A stretch of DNA of 64,000 nucleotides from Providencia stuartii (GTDB taxonomy: Bacteria; Pseudomonadota; Gammaproteobacteria; Enterobacterales; Enterobacteriaceae): the NCBI GenBank assembly GCA_900455155.1, contig UGUC01000002.1:310001-374000 (forward strand), given 5' to 3'. Shown piece by piece: positions 31,418 through 40,264 of the stretch. A program made the translations under genes and the position numbers. The notes under the pieces were generated by a model. That model ran no database searches, was not told where the DNA came from, and saw only the letters and a list, made by a program, of their open reading frames with translations. Each line of letters begins with the position of its first letter. The first letter of the stretch is position 1.

Positions 31418-33916
31418 ATGTATTCATATAAATTGGTTTCCTATCGGCCAAATATGGTTTGTTTATATATTTCAGTTGCGTTAAATATATACCCAATAAA
31501 CTCTATTGCTCATAATGATATTGAATTTAACACGGATGTGTTAGATGTCGAAGATAAAAAAAATATTAATTTAAATCATTTTTCCCGCGCCAACTATATT
31601 ATACCGGGTAGCTATTCTTTGACTCTCAGAGTGAATGGCGATGAATTATCAGAAATACCCGTTAAATTTATTACGCCTAAAAATGATCCAAAAGGAAGTG
31701 AACCCTGTCTTTCACCCGTAGAAACACAAAAGTTGGGGCTAACGAAAGACGCTTATAATTCACTGGCATGGTGGAACGATAATCAATGTGTGGATCCTAA
31801 TAGCTTAGCAGGGATGTCAATTACTGGGGATTTTTCAACATCTTCTTTAAATGTAAGCGTTCCTCAGGCTTATTTAGAATATAGTGCACCTAATTGGGAT
31901 CCACCTTCTCGTTGGGATGAAGGTATTCCAGCAATAATGTTGGATTACAATTTAAACGCGACAGCCAATCATTCTTACAATGATGGTAACGATATTTATG
32001 CACTAAATGGTAACGGGCTTGTCGGCATCAATACAGGTGCTTGGCGCTGGCGTGCAGAGTGGCAAAGCCGTTTAGATTATAATACTCAGTCATACGTAAA
32101 AACGAATAACGATTTTCGTTGGAACCGCTTTTATACCTATCGTGCAATTCCATCATTACAGTCAAAACTAACACTGGGTGAGGATTACTTACAGTCAAAT
32201 ATTTTTGATAGTTTCCGCTTTATTGGTGGTAGCTTGCGCTCGGATATCAATATGATGCCACCGATCTTACGTGGTTATGCGCCAGAGGTAACAGGGATCG
32301 CACAAACCAACGCGACAGTGATGATTAGCCAACAAGGACGCACTATTTACGAGACACAGGTCGCACCTGGCCCATTTCGTATTCAAGATTTGAGTGATGC
32401 GGTTTCCGGCAAGCTTGATGTCACTGTAAAAGAGCAAGATGGTTCGACGCAACAGTTCCAAGTAGATACGGCAAGTCTACCTTTCTTAACGCGTCCGGGA
32501 CAAGTGCAATATAAGTTAGCTTTAGGGCAGCCAACGGATATCGATCGACATAGACAAGGTGATAGCTTTGCCACAGGGGAGTTTTCATGGGGGGTGACTA
32601 ATGGCTGGTCTTTGTTCAGTGGAACGCTAAATAGCCAAAATTATAATGCACTCTCATTAGGCCTAGGACGTGATTTGCTCAGTTGGGGGGCTATTTCAGG
32701 AGATATTACGCACTCGATTTCTAAATTACCGAGTGAAGAGCGCATACATGGTGGCTCATATCGTGTGAATTACTCAAAACGTTTCGAAGCGATCGACAGT
32801 CAAATTCAATTTGCGGGCTACCGTTTTTCTGATCGCAACTATATGACTATGTCTGACTATCTAAGTGCTAGGCAATATGGTGAACGTTACGGCAGTAGTA
32901 AGGAGCAATACACCGTATCGATGAGCAAGAATTTTAGTGACGCAGGCGCATCTGTTTACCTCAATTATAATCATCAAACCTTCTGGGATCGTCCTGATAA
33001 TGATTATTACAGCGTTATGTTTTCCAAATATTTTGATATTGGAACGATTAAAAACGTCAGTCTAACGGTTTCGGCAAATCGTAGTATTTACCAAGAGAGC
33101 CATGACGATAGCGGTTATTTATCGGTGAATATTCCATGGGGCAGTGGGGTACAAATCGGCTACTCGCTCGATACTAACCGTCACGATACAACCAATCGTA
33201 TGACGTATTACAACAGCACTGATGAACGTAATAGCTATCAATTGAGTGTAGGGAATACGCGTAAGGGGCTATCAAGTAGTGCGTTCGTGACTCATCAAGG
33301 CGATCTTTCGCGCATTACAGCTAATGCTAGCTATATGCGTGGGCAATATAGCGCAGTGGGAGCTTCTTTTAATGGTGGTTTAACACTAACACCAAATGGC
33401 GGTGCTTTCCATCGTATGAGTTCGATGGGAGGAACGCGTCTATTAGTTGATACTGATGGTATTTCTGATGTTCCTATCAAAGGTTATGGCAGCCCGATAA
33501 CGTCAAACCGATTTGGTAAAGCGGTAGTGACTGAGCTCAGTAGCTATTATCGCAATAAAGCCAGTATCGATCTCAATGCGTTGCCTAATGATGTTGACGC
33601 TCAACAATCTGTTGTTCAAGCCACTTTGACAGAAGGTGCTGTTGGTTACCGCAAATTCTCTGTCATATCAGGGCAAAAGAGAATGGTGGAGATCCGTTTG
33701 GCAGATCATTCTTTCCCGCCATTTGGGGCTCAAATCTTTAATCAAAAAGGGCAAGAAGTCGGCATCGTCGGTGATTCAGGAAGCGCTTACGTTAGTGGGA
33801 TCAACGCAAATGAAGTGATGAGTGTGCAGTGGGGGGGTGATGCTCAATGTCAAATCACCTTCCCTGAGCCACTTCAAAATAGTGAACACGCATTGTTATT
33901 GCCGTGCCGTGTATAG
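31418..33916 (+). CDS. Outer membrane fimbrial usher
   Basis: FimD/PapC/MrpC-family assembly pore, 832 residues. N-terminal periplasmic domain starts IEFNTDVLDVEDKKNINLNHFSR; then the beta-barrel with the middle plug domain (YAPEVTGIAQTNATVMISQQGR and TVKEQDGSTQQFQV are conserved usher blocks), and two C-terminal domains with a cysteine pair (DAQCQITF and LLPCRV). The N-terminal leader (first ~30 residues) is hydrophobic, compatible with a signal peptide. Frame intact. Confidence 0.95.
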   Translation: MYSYKLVSYRPNMVCLYISVALNIYPINSIAHNDIEFNTDVLDVEDKKNINLNHFSRANYIIPGSYSLTLRVNGDELSEIPVKFITPKNDPKGSEPCLSPVETQKLGLTKDAYNSLAWWNDNQCVDPNSLAGMSITGDFSTSSLNVSVPQAYLEYSAPNWDPPSRWDEGIPAIMLDYNLNATANHSYNDGNDIYALNGNGLVGINTGAWRWRAEWQSRLDYNTQSYVKTNNDFRWNRFYTYRAIPSLQSKLTLGEDYLQSNIFDSFRFIGGSLRSDINMMPPILRGYAPEVTGIAQTNATVMISQQGRTIYETQVAPGPFRIQDLSDAVSGKLDVTVKEQDGSTQQFQVDTASLPFLTRPGQVQYKLALGQPTDIDRHRQGDSFATGEFSWGVTNGWSLFSGTLNSQNYNALSLGLGRDLLSWGAISGDITHSISKLPSEERIHGGSYRVNYSKRFEAIDSQIQFAGYRFSDRNYMTMSDYLSARQYGERYGSSKEQYTVSMSKNFSDAGASVYLNYNHQTFWDRPDNDYYSVMFSKYFDIGTIKNVSLTVSANRSIYQESHDDSGYLSVNIPWGSGVQIGYSLDTNRHDTTNRMTYYNSTDERNSYQLSVGNTRKGLSSSAFVTHQGDLSRITANASYMRGQYSAVGASFNGGLTLTPNGGAFHRMSSMGGTRLLVDTDGISDVPIKGYGSPITSNRFGKAVVTELSSYYRNKASIDLNALPNDVDAQQSVVQATLTEGAVGYRKFSVISGQKRMVEIRLADHSFPPFGAQIFNQKGQEVGIVGDSGSAYVSGINANEVMSVQWGGDAQCQITFPEPLQNSEHALLLPCRV

Positions 33917-33995
33917 CTGTCATGCATATAGCTTAAATGCCCAGAACAATCATTGATAAACCACATTAGGTACTACATAGGAAGGTAACGATTAA

Positions 33996-34745
33996 ATGAA
34001 ACTAAACACCAAATTTATTGCAGGGGTTGGGTTAGCCAGTTGCGTGTTATCCAGCACCAATGTATTAGCGGCTATTTCAATGGACCGAACGCGTATCATT
34101 TTTGAGGGAATGCAGAAATCGGTATCGTTAAATGTCGCTAATAATAACAAACAACTTCCGTATTTAGCTCAAGGTTGGATAGAAAATGAAAAAGGAGAAA
34201 AAATCACCTCTCCATTAATTGTGTTACCGCCTATTCAACGTATTGAGCCTGCGAAATCAAGCCAAGTAAAAATTGAAGCATTACCCGCTATCAATTCATT
34301 ACCACAAGATAGAGAGTCGTTGTTTTATTTCAACTTACGGGAAATTCCGCCTAAAAGTGATAAACCCAATACATTACAAATTGCACTACAAACACGGGTC
34401 AAACTTTTTTATAGGCCAAAAGCCATTATTAGCGGACCAAATACCGTTCCTTGGCAACAAAAATTAACCTTATTAAAAGAGGGGAATAGCGTAACGATAA
34501 ATAATCCAACGCCTTATTATGTCACCGTTATTGAAGCTGGTGAAAGTAATCAGTCTGCACCAATTAAAGATTTTAAGCCGATTATGCTAGCCCCTTTTAG
34601 TGAGCAAAATCTTGGCGTGAATAGTCATCAACTCGGTAATACGCCAGTGCTGACTTATGTTAATGACTATGGTGGTCGCCCTAATCTCACTTTCAGTTGT
34701 CAAGGAAGTACGTGCCATGTTGATCCAGATGCAGCAGAGAAATAA
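33996..34745 (+). CDS. Periplasmic fimbrial chaperone
   Basis: PapD/MrpD-family chaperone of 249 residues. Signal peptide ends near LAA (about 25). Conserved RTRIIFEGMQKSVSLNVAN at the N-terminus of domain 1, the pilus chaperone signature YFNLREIPPKS, and the QTRVKLFYRP block are present. A cysteine pair (FSCQGSTCHV) lies near the C-terminus. It follows the usher and donates a strand to pilins during export. Confidence 0.95.
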   Translation: MKLNTKFIAGVGLASCVLSSTNVLAAISMDRTRIIFEGMQKSVSLNVANNNKQLPYLAQGWIENEKGEKITSPLIVLPPIQRIEPAKSSQVKIEALPAINSLPQDRESLFYFNLREIPPKSDKPNTLQIALQTRVKLFYRPKAIISGPNTVPWQQKLTLLKEGNSVTINNPTPYYVTVIEAGESNQSAPIKDFKPIMLAPFSEQNLGVNSHQLGNTPVLTYVNDYGGRPNLTFSCQGSTCHVDPDAAEK

Positions 34746-34777
34746 GGCTAATGGTGCCTATGAAAGAGGGTAGATAA

Positions 34778-35389
34778 ATGACTTTACATAAGCGATTGGC
34801 TATCTTTTGGACGCTGCTAATAGGGGCGCCATTGGGATGGGCAATGAATGAAAATACTCAGCTATATAATTCAGCGAATAATTGGGATGTCGATGGTCAA
34901 CAAGGCGTGTTGTATGTTCGTGGTTCTTTATCGGAAAGTCCGTGCCGCTTAGCGATGACATCTGAATACCAATCTATTGATATGGGTAATTTTGAAACTG
35001 CGCAACTTAATCGTATTGGGGCAAAAGGGCGGGCGGTTCCTTTTCAAATAGAGCTATTAGATTGTATTTCTCATCCAACATCATTACTTGATGAAAAAAC
35101 AGGACAAACAGCGTGGAGTCACTCTCAGCCAGCGGTAAAAATACGCTTTGTAGCACCATCAACAAATGAAATGCCTAATTTGGCTTTAGTCGAGGGGGCA
35201 AAAGGGTTTGGGTTACAGCTAAGTAATGCGTCAGGTACGGTTTTGTCTTTAGGGGAAGAGAGTCACCCTGTGTTATTACCCTCTGGCCAACGTCAACTGA
35301 CCTACACGATTACACCGGTTAGGACGGGATCACTCTTAATCGCTGGAGCATACCATGCGGTGATCTCATTCCAGATGCTCTATGAATAG
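34778..35389 (+). CDS. Minor fimbrial subunit (MrpE-like)
   Basis: A 203-residue pilin-domain protein, longer than its neighbours. Signal peptide to about residue 22, cysteine in RGSLSESPCRLAM and a second in IELLDCISH, and C-terminal AVISFQMLYE. Position after the chaperone and length resemble MrpE or PapH-type subunits that anchor or terminate the fimbria. Exact role is inferred. Confidence 0.8.
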   Translation: MTLHKRLAIFWTLLIGAPLGWAMNENTQLYNSANNWDVDGQQGVLYVRGSLSESPCRLAMTSEYQSIDMGNFETAQLNRIGAKGRAVPFQIELLDCISHPTSLLDEKTGQTAWSHSQPAVKIRFVAPSTNEMPNLALVEGAKGFGLQLSNASGTVLSLGEESHPVLLPSGQRQLTYTITPVRTGSLLIAGAYHAVISFQMLYE

Positions 35390-35400
35390 GAGCAGTGATA

Positions 35401-35904
35401 ATGAAAAAATCGTTTATTCATCGGGTGAGGTGTTTGCGTAGCCTAGTGCTCAGTAGCATTTTATTAGTGAGTACCAATACTAGTGCGGATATTTATACTT
35501 TAAGGATTAAAGTCAAAGTATTACAGCAAACCTGTACCGTTAATCAAAACCAAATTATCACTGTTGATTTCCCTGACATGGTTATTAAGGATATTGATGG
35601 ACAGCGTTATGAAACGTCGATCCCTTACACATTAGCTTGTGATGGCTCTGCGAATAATCCAGCATTGAAACTCAAATTTAGTGGAACGCCAGCCAGTTTT
35701 AACACCCAGTATCTTGAAACATCAGAGAGTGATTTGGGGTTAGAAATTCGCGTTGATGGCACGGCAACTGAGCCAGGACGTTGGGTTGATTTCTACTTTA
35801 ACACATTACCTAAATTAACCGCAGTCCCTGTATTAAAAAATGGGGGTTCGGTGAATGCTGGGGTATTCAATGCATCAGGCACATTAAGTGTGGAGTACCT
35901 ATGA
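35401..35904 (+). CDS. Minor fimbrial subunit
   Basis: A small pilin-like protein of 167 residues from the ATG at 35401, which has GGAG 8 bases upstream; a GTG at 35395 is possible but worse placed. Cysteines at QQTCTVN and LACDG, C-terminus TLSVEYL. It overlaps the next gene by 4 bases (ATGA). MrpF-like by position. Confidence 0.8.
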   Translation: MKKSFIHRVRCLRSLVLSSILLVSTNTSADIYTLRIKVKVLQQTCTVNQNQIITVDFPDMVIKDIDGQRYETSIPYTLACDGSANNPALKLKFSGTPASFNTQYLETSESDLGLEIRVDGTATEPGRWVDFYFNTLPKLTAVPVLKNGGSVNAGVFNASGTLSVEYL

Positions 35905-36437
35905 TGAGCAAACAAAACAGGCGTCTAATAAAGCCCATGTTTGCCTTTATGATAGGCGCTTATATGTCGCCTGCATTAGCCAATACCGTGGATGTGAAAT
36001 TTAAAGGAACATTACTTGAAAATCCCCCTTGTGATGTTTATAGCGATAAAGGAATTAATCAATCAATACAGATTGATTTCCAAGACATAGGTATCAATAA
36101 AATTAACGGTATCGACCATCAACGGCCTTTTACCGTAAATATAGATTGTCGAAGTTATACGTCACGACCTTCATCTTTAGCACTGTCTTATAGCGGTGAT
36201 GCTGCGAATGGTTTTGATGCCAATGCGTTACAAGCCGATGTAACAGGTCTCGGTGTACGTTTATATCGAAATGAAAATGGAAGTGTTGTGGCACCAAATA
36301 GCCACTTCACCTTTAATTTGCCTAGTAATGGCTTTACGGCGCTGAATTTCTATGCCGTACCTGTAAAGGATCCACAAGTGAACTTACAGGAAGGCCCTTT
36401 TGAAGCGATTGCAACCATTGCATTGCAGTACCCCTAA
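35901..36437 (+). CDS. Minor fimbrial subunit
   Basis: A 178-residue pilin with signal peptide ending near ALA, cysteines in LENPPCDVY and NIDCRS, C-terminus TIALQYP. Two ATG codons lie at 35901 and 35904. Overlap with the previous gene indicates translational coupling. Similar in size to MrpF/MrpG adaptor subunits. Confidence 0.8.
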   Translation: MMSKQNRRLIKPMFAFMIGAYMSPALANTVDVKFKGTLLENPPCDVYSDKGINQSIQIDFQDIGINKINGIDHQRPFTVNIDCRSYTSRPSSLALSYSGDAANGFDANALQADVTGLGVRLYRNENGSVVAPNSHFTFNLPSNGFTALNFYAVPVKDPQVNLQEGPFEAIATIALQYP

Positions 36438-36446
36438 GGAGGAAAA

Positions 36447-36992
36447 ATGAAGCATATGGGTATTTTTTTAGGGGTAAGTTCGTTGGTGGGGGCGCTTTCT
36501 GCAAATTTATATGCTGCCACAAATAGTAGCCAAGTGACATATGGCGGCACATTGGTAGCAGAACCCTGCGAAATTGTGCCTGAATTTGAGAACTTTTCTG
36601 TTGAGTTCAATAGTATCTCAACGAAAGAGTTGTACTCAAACAGCAGGATCTTAAGTAAGGAATTTGAGCTTCAATTGAAAGATTGTGACGCTTCAATTGC
36701 AAATTCAGTAACGACTATTTTTAATGGCAACGCCACGCCGGATGGGCTTTTAGAGTTTGATGCCAATAGTGAGGCATCGGGAGCCGCAATCGGTATTGAA
36801 ACGTTAAGTGGTGTGAAACTCCCATTGAATCCGACGAGTGGAGTATCTTATCCATCACAGCCGATAAAAAATGGTGCCATGACGATCCGATTACGTGCTT
36901 ATCTTCAAGGAAAAGCGGGAGCGATTGCCAATAACAGCATCAAACCCGGTAATTTTTCTGCCACCATGACATACACCCTAAGCTACCAATAA
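36447..36992 (+). CDS. Minor fimbrial subunit (MrpG-like adaptor)
   Basis: A 181-residue pilin with a strong RBS (AAGGAGG) 6 bases before the ATG. Signal peptide ends near YAA; cysteines in VAEPCEIV and LKDCDA; C-terminus MTYTLSYQ. Placed just before the adhesin, where mrpG lies in Proteus, so it may link adhesin to shaft. Confidence 0.8.
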   Translation: MKHMGIFLGVSSLVGALSANLYAATNSSQVTYGGTLVAEPCEIVPEFENFSVEFNSISTKELYSNSRILSKEFELQLKDCDASIANSVTTIFNGNATPDGLLEFDANSEASGAAIGIETLSGVKLPLNPTSGVSYPSQPIKNGAMTIRLRAYLQGKAGAIANNSIKPGNFSATMTYTLSYQ

Positions 36993-37046
36993 GTGGCTGA
37001 AATATGTCTTCAACGGGCCAATAATTCAGTTTAAATCGAGGATCAT

Positions 37047-38057
37047 ATGAAAAACATATGGGGTCAACGTTTATTTAAAAATTATCTGTTATTTAGTGTA
37101 TTGTTATTGTTAGGCACTAAAAGTTTTGCATCAACACCTTGGATAAATTCGCAGTGGATCGGTGTTAACAGTTATGAAGTGAGGATCCCTTCGAGTTCAG
37201 GGCGCTGTTATAACCCCCAAAATTTAACGAATGGGAGTTGTTCTAATGTCAATATTTCTTCATACCGTCTTTTCCACTATGCGCCAGTGAATCAGTTTCC
37301 ATGGATGAGAACAGTCAACCAGTGTACTGTGGAAATTGAAATAACTTTGTTACTAAGAAGCGTTGTTTATGATAGGTATGGCGCTTTTCTCTTAACTCCA
37401 CCACCGACAGGAACACGCTACATCAATTCATCTGGAGGATTAAACCATTCATATTATAGGTATACCGCAAATCGGAGTTGTGAAAGTGTCTTAAATGATC
37501 TATCGCTGTTTCAAATGTCAGGTACTAGAGGGGTAGGCCAAGCGGCTCCAATAATTATATCTAGTGTGGCGAATCCGAACGATTTTAGACGAATATGTTG
37601 GCGGGTGAATGTATATGGTGCGAATAACACATCATCTTCTTTAGTTGCAGGTAGTGGCATCGATGAAATGGACTGTACACGTTCTACACCCGAAGTACCG
37701 ATTGCTTGTACATTTGAGATGTCGACATTACTGGATCATGGAACGGTGGATTCTAATCAGCTCAATGGACATAAGGCAACGGCCACAGGGTATGTAACCT
37801 GTACAGGGAATACCAAAGTGACCACACAGTTACTCGGTAACGGCACTACCAGCAATACCATTCTTGCACCAGGCTTATATTCAGAAGCAAAGGTCTGTGC
37901 ACGCAACACTTGCTCTTCAGGTAATGAACAATACACGATTGATACGGCTATGAATGTAAAAACGCCTTTTAATGTGGAATCGACATTACATAGTTCAGGA
38001 AGTATTGCTGCTGGGGAATATCAGGGAACTGTGGTATTAGTAACGAGTATGTTTTAA
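37047..38057 (+). CDS. Fimbrial tip adhesin (two-domain, MrpH-like)
   Basis: At 336 residues this is the longest subunit. Signal peptide to about residue 29 (KSFAS). The N-terminal ~200 residues are rich in Tyr, Ser, Arg and Cys and lack pilin features, as expected for a receptor-binding domain; the C-terminal ~125 residues (from VPIACTFEMSTLLDHG) look like a pilin domain. Last gene of the operon, the usual place for MrpH-type adhesins. Receptor unknown. Confidence 0.8.
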   Translation: MKNIWGQRLFKNYLLFSVLLLLGTKSFASTPWINSQWIGVNSYEVRIPSSSGRCYNPQNLTNGSCSNVNISSYRLFHYAPVNQFPWMRTVNQCTVEIEITLLLRSVVYDRYGAFLLTPPPTGTRYINSSGGLNHSYYRYTANRSCESVLNDLSLFQMSGTRGVGQAAPIIISSVANPNDFRRICWRVNVYGANNTSSSLVAGSGIDEMDCTRSTPEVPIACTFEMSTLLDHGTVDSNQLNGHKATATGYVTCTGNTKVTTQLLGNGTTSNTILAPGLYSEAKVCARNTCSSGNEQYTIDTAMNVKTPFNVESTLHSSGSIAAGEYQGTVVLVTSMF

Positions 38058-38076
38058 AGAGTATTATATAGACTTT

Positions 38077-38108
38077 AAACGGCTCGCTTTCGTTATTGTG
38101 AGCCGTTT
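38077..38108 (+). terminator. Terminator of the fimbrial operon
   Basis: AAACGGCTC (38077-38085) pairs with GAGCCGTTT (38100-38108), 20 bases after the adhesin stop, followed by GCTTTATT. Confidence 0.75.
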
Positions 38109-38443
38109 GCTTTATTGACTGACCAATCCTTTTAAGCACGTTTCTAAAAATTATTTAGCAGATTATGTATTGATAACATCGGGAACAGTGTGGTTTCCCA
38201 ATGTGTATTGTCGGTCAAAAAATGATTTTTCTAATCATCATTTATTATGTTTCGAGACCGAATCTAAGCCTCATTAAGTTTGTGAACGCTCTGAAACCTA
38301 GCTGAGCTAGGCCAACAGACTGTTATCGTTAAATGAGTTCTCAAAGGTGATGACTAATCTAGACATCATTCTTTCTAAGAAATTAATTCGACAACAAGCA
38401 TATAGAGATGAACGTAGCGCCCTGATCATACAGAGAGGCTACG
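38109..38443. other. Spacer right of the fimbrial operon
   Basis: No credible gene. Holds the second copy of the palindromic repeat and, at its right, the 3' side of the next minus-strand gene. The open frame at 38347-38583 is opposite to that gene and has no supporting features. Confidence 0.5.
38297..38311. repeat. Palindromic repeat, copy 2
   Basis: CCTAGCT and AGCTAGG around one G; same core as the copies at 28865-28887 and 38964-38984, with a diverged outer arm. Confidence 0.55.
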
Positions 38444-38791
38444 CTACTCCCAACCGTTCGAATGCTCTTTTGATAAATGCGGTAAAAGTGATAAAAAGAC
38501 CTCGATTTTTCGCTCGACAGTCATATTCACAAAATCATCCATCGCAATCTCTACGCGTTGTATCTTTCCATCACGGATCGTGAATTTATACATCAAATGC
38601 CCAGTCCAGCTTCTGTGAACGAAAACACAGCCATCCTCACTGTATGATAGCCATTTATCTTCCATGCATGAAGGAAGCCAGCCATTCAGTATGTTTCTTT
38701 CGGCTGTTTCCGACAGAGGGTAATTCAAATGGTGAACCAATGGCTCATTTTCAAAAAACTTCAGATTTTTAAATTGGCTCTTATCGATCAC
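38444..38791 (-). CDS. Hypothetical protein
   Basis: A 115-residue acidic/aromatic protein with no signal peptide or membrane segment. A central block KWLSYSEDGCVFVHRSWTGH followed by MYKFTI and QRVEIAMDD reads like a compact beta-rich cytosolic domain. I recognise it only as a plausible real protein, not as a named family. It sits alone between two copies of a palindromic repeat (38297 and 38964), possibly a small accessory insertion. Confidence 0.6.
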   Translation of the reverse strand: MIDKSQFKNLKFFENEPLVHHLNYPLSETAERNILNGWLPSCMEDKWLSYSEDGCVFVHRSWTGHLMYKFTIRDGKIQRVEIAMDDFVNMTVERKIEVFLSLLPHLSKEHSNGWE

Positions 38792-38963
38792 TTAATTTAC
38801 CAGACTAATAATATCTTACGGTACAGCCTATACAAACATCCGATTGAGATCAAAGTTAATCATAGTTTCATGGGGGGAATTTTGTCAGCTGACGAGGTGG
38901 GGATACTGGAACCTTTTTAGATCAAACTCCTCAATAAAAAATGAGGACTTTATTCGCACTTTG
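38792..38963. other. Possible coding remnant
   Basis: On the plus strand, bases 38830-38920 read HPIEIKVNHSFMGGILSADEVGILEPF then stop in a frame open back to 38729. It might be the tail of a lost gene. The longer frame overlaps the start of the minus-strand gene, so I do not call a CDS. Confidence 0.25.
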
Positions 38964-38984
38964 AGACCTAGCTGAGCTAGGTCT
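38964..38984. repeat. Palindromic repeat, copy 3
   Basis: AGACCTAGCT and AGCTAGGTCT around one G. It ends 24 bases downstream of the yjdM stop (minus strand), matching copy 1, which starts 28 bases after ybiT. No T-run follows. Confidence 0.6.
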
Positions 38985-39007
38985 TAGTATTTAACTGAAC
39001 AAGTTAA

Positions 39008-39343
39008 TTAATTCTTTTTCACAAACTCAGATTTCAGCTTCATTTGGCCGAAACCATCAATTTTACAATCAATATTGTGGTCGCCTTCGACTAAGCGAAT
39101 GCCTTTTACTCGAGTACCAATTTTCAACATTGATGAGCTACCTTTCACTTTTAAATCTTTAATGACAGTGACGGTATCGCCATCCGCTAATAGGTTCCCG
39201 TTAGCATCTTTAACGATCAACTCATCGCTTTCTTCTACAGGCTCGGCATCATTCCATTCATGCGCACACTCAGGGCAGATATACATATCGTTATCAGTAT
39301 AGGTGTATTCAGACTGACATTTCGGGCAAGGAGGGAATTGCAT
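39008..39343 (-). CDS. yjdM: YjdM (PhnA-type) zinc-ribbon protein
   Basis: A 111-residue protein with an N-terminal zinc ribbon [21 protein letters not shown] (Cys pairs at about 6/9 and 23/26) and a C-terminal SH3-like KOW-type domain ([26 protein letters not shown]). This is the PhnA/YjdM family; despite the old name it is not known to degrade phosphonoacetate in E. coli. Stands alone. Confidence 0.9.
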   Translation of the reverse strand: MQFPPCPKCQSEYTYTDNDMYICPECAHEWNDAEPVEESDELIVKDANGNLLADGDTVTVIKDLKVKGSSSMLKIGTRVKGIRLVEGDHNIDCKIDGFGQMKLKSEFVKKN

Positions 39344-39505
39344 ATTAAATACTCTCAGTAACTTATTTAAAAATGTAAAGTGATGACTGCTTATTGATGT
39401 CAGCCAACACGAAAGGGGATAGTATAAGGTTAAAGCAAAAATAATTTATTTTTTAGGAATATTCTTAATCGAGCGGTGCGTTTGTCACCGCCCTAATGGA
39501 AGAAA

Positions 39506-40264
39506 TTATTGGTGTGCGCACACTTCACAATGGGGGTCTTTGGTCAGTTTGAATTGGCGGAATTCCATCGTCATCGCATCAAAAAACAACACGTTACCAG
39601 TATTGACCTTGCCATATTGGGTGAGCAATTTGAGGGTTTCCATTGCTTCGAGTGTACCTATCGTACCAACCAAAGGCGCCATTACGCCGGCTTCTACACA
39701 GGTTAGACTATTTTCACCAAACAAGCGGCTCAAGCAGTGGTAACAAGGCTCTCCTTCTTGATAGGTGAAAACAGATAGCTGCCCTTCCATACGGATAGCG
39801 GCACCGGAAACAAGTGGTTTCTTATGCTGGAAACATAAGCGATTTAACTGCTCTCTAATAGCCACATTATCAGTGCAATCAAGGATAACATCATGGGTCA
39901 TTATCCGTTCATTCAGTTGCGCATCGTCCAACTGTGCATTGACCGTTTCAATACAAATATGTGGATTGATTGCGGCTAACTGTGCTTTAGCTGAATCAAC
40001 TTTAGGTTGACCAATCGTCGCATCACGGTGCAAGGTTTGTCGCTGTAGATTAGACAGTGAAACAGTATCGAAATCGACTAAAGTGAGTTGACCTACACCA
40101 GCGGCAGCTAAGTATTGTGTGGCTGCGCAACCTAAACCACCAAGGCCAATGACCAGCACTTTGCTGGCCTTGAGTTTCTCTTGCCCGTCAAAATCAAATC
40201 CACGTAAAATGATTTGGCGGTTATAACGCAACATCTCTTGATCGGTAAGCTCTTGCACGGTCAT
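39506..40264 (-). CDS. moeB: Molybdopterin-synthase adenylyltransferase MoeB
   Basis: E1-like enzyme that adenylates the C-terminal glycine of MoaD before sulfur transfer. The 252-residue intact protein has the ATP-binding GLGGLGCAATQYLAAAGVG Rossmann block, the DFDTVSLSNLQRQ block, and zinc cysteines (CYHC near 170; CEVC at the C-terminus). Its start shares a base with the moeA stop (TAATG on the minus strand), the usual moeAB operon. Confidence 0.96.
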   Translation of the reverse strand: MTVQELTDQEMLRYNRQIILRGFDFDGQEKLKASKVLVIGLGGLGCAATQYLAAAGVGQLTLVDFDTVSLSNLQRQTLHRDATIGQPKVDSAKAQLAAINPHICIETVNAQLDDAQLNERIMTHDVILDCTDNVAIREQLNRLCFQHKKPLVSGAAIRMEGQLSVFTYQEGEPCYHCLSRLFGENSLTCVEAGVMAPLVGTIGTLEAMETLKLLTQYGKVNTGNVLFFDAMTMEFRQFKLTKDPHCEVCAHQ

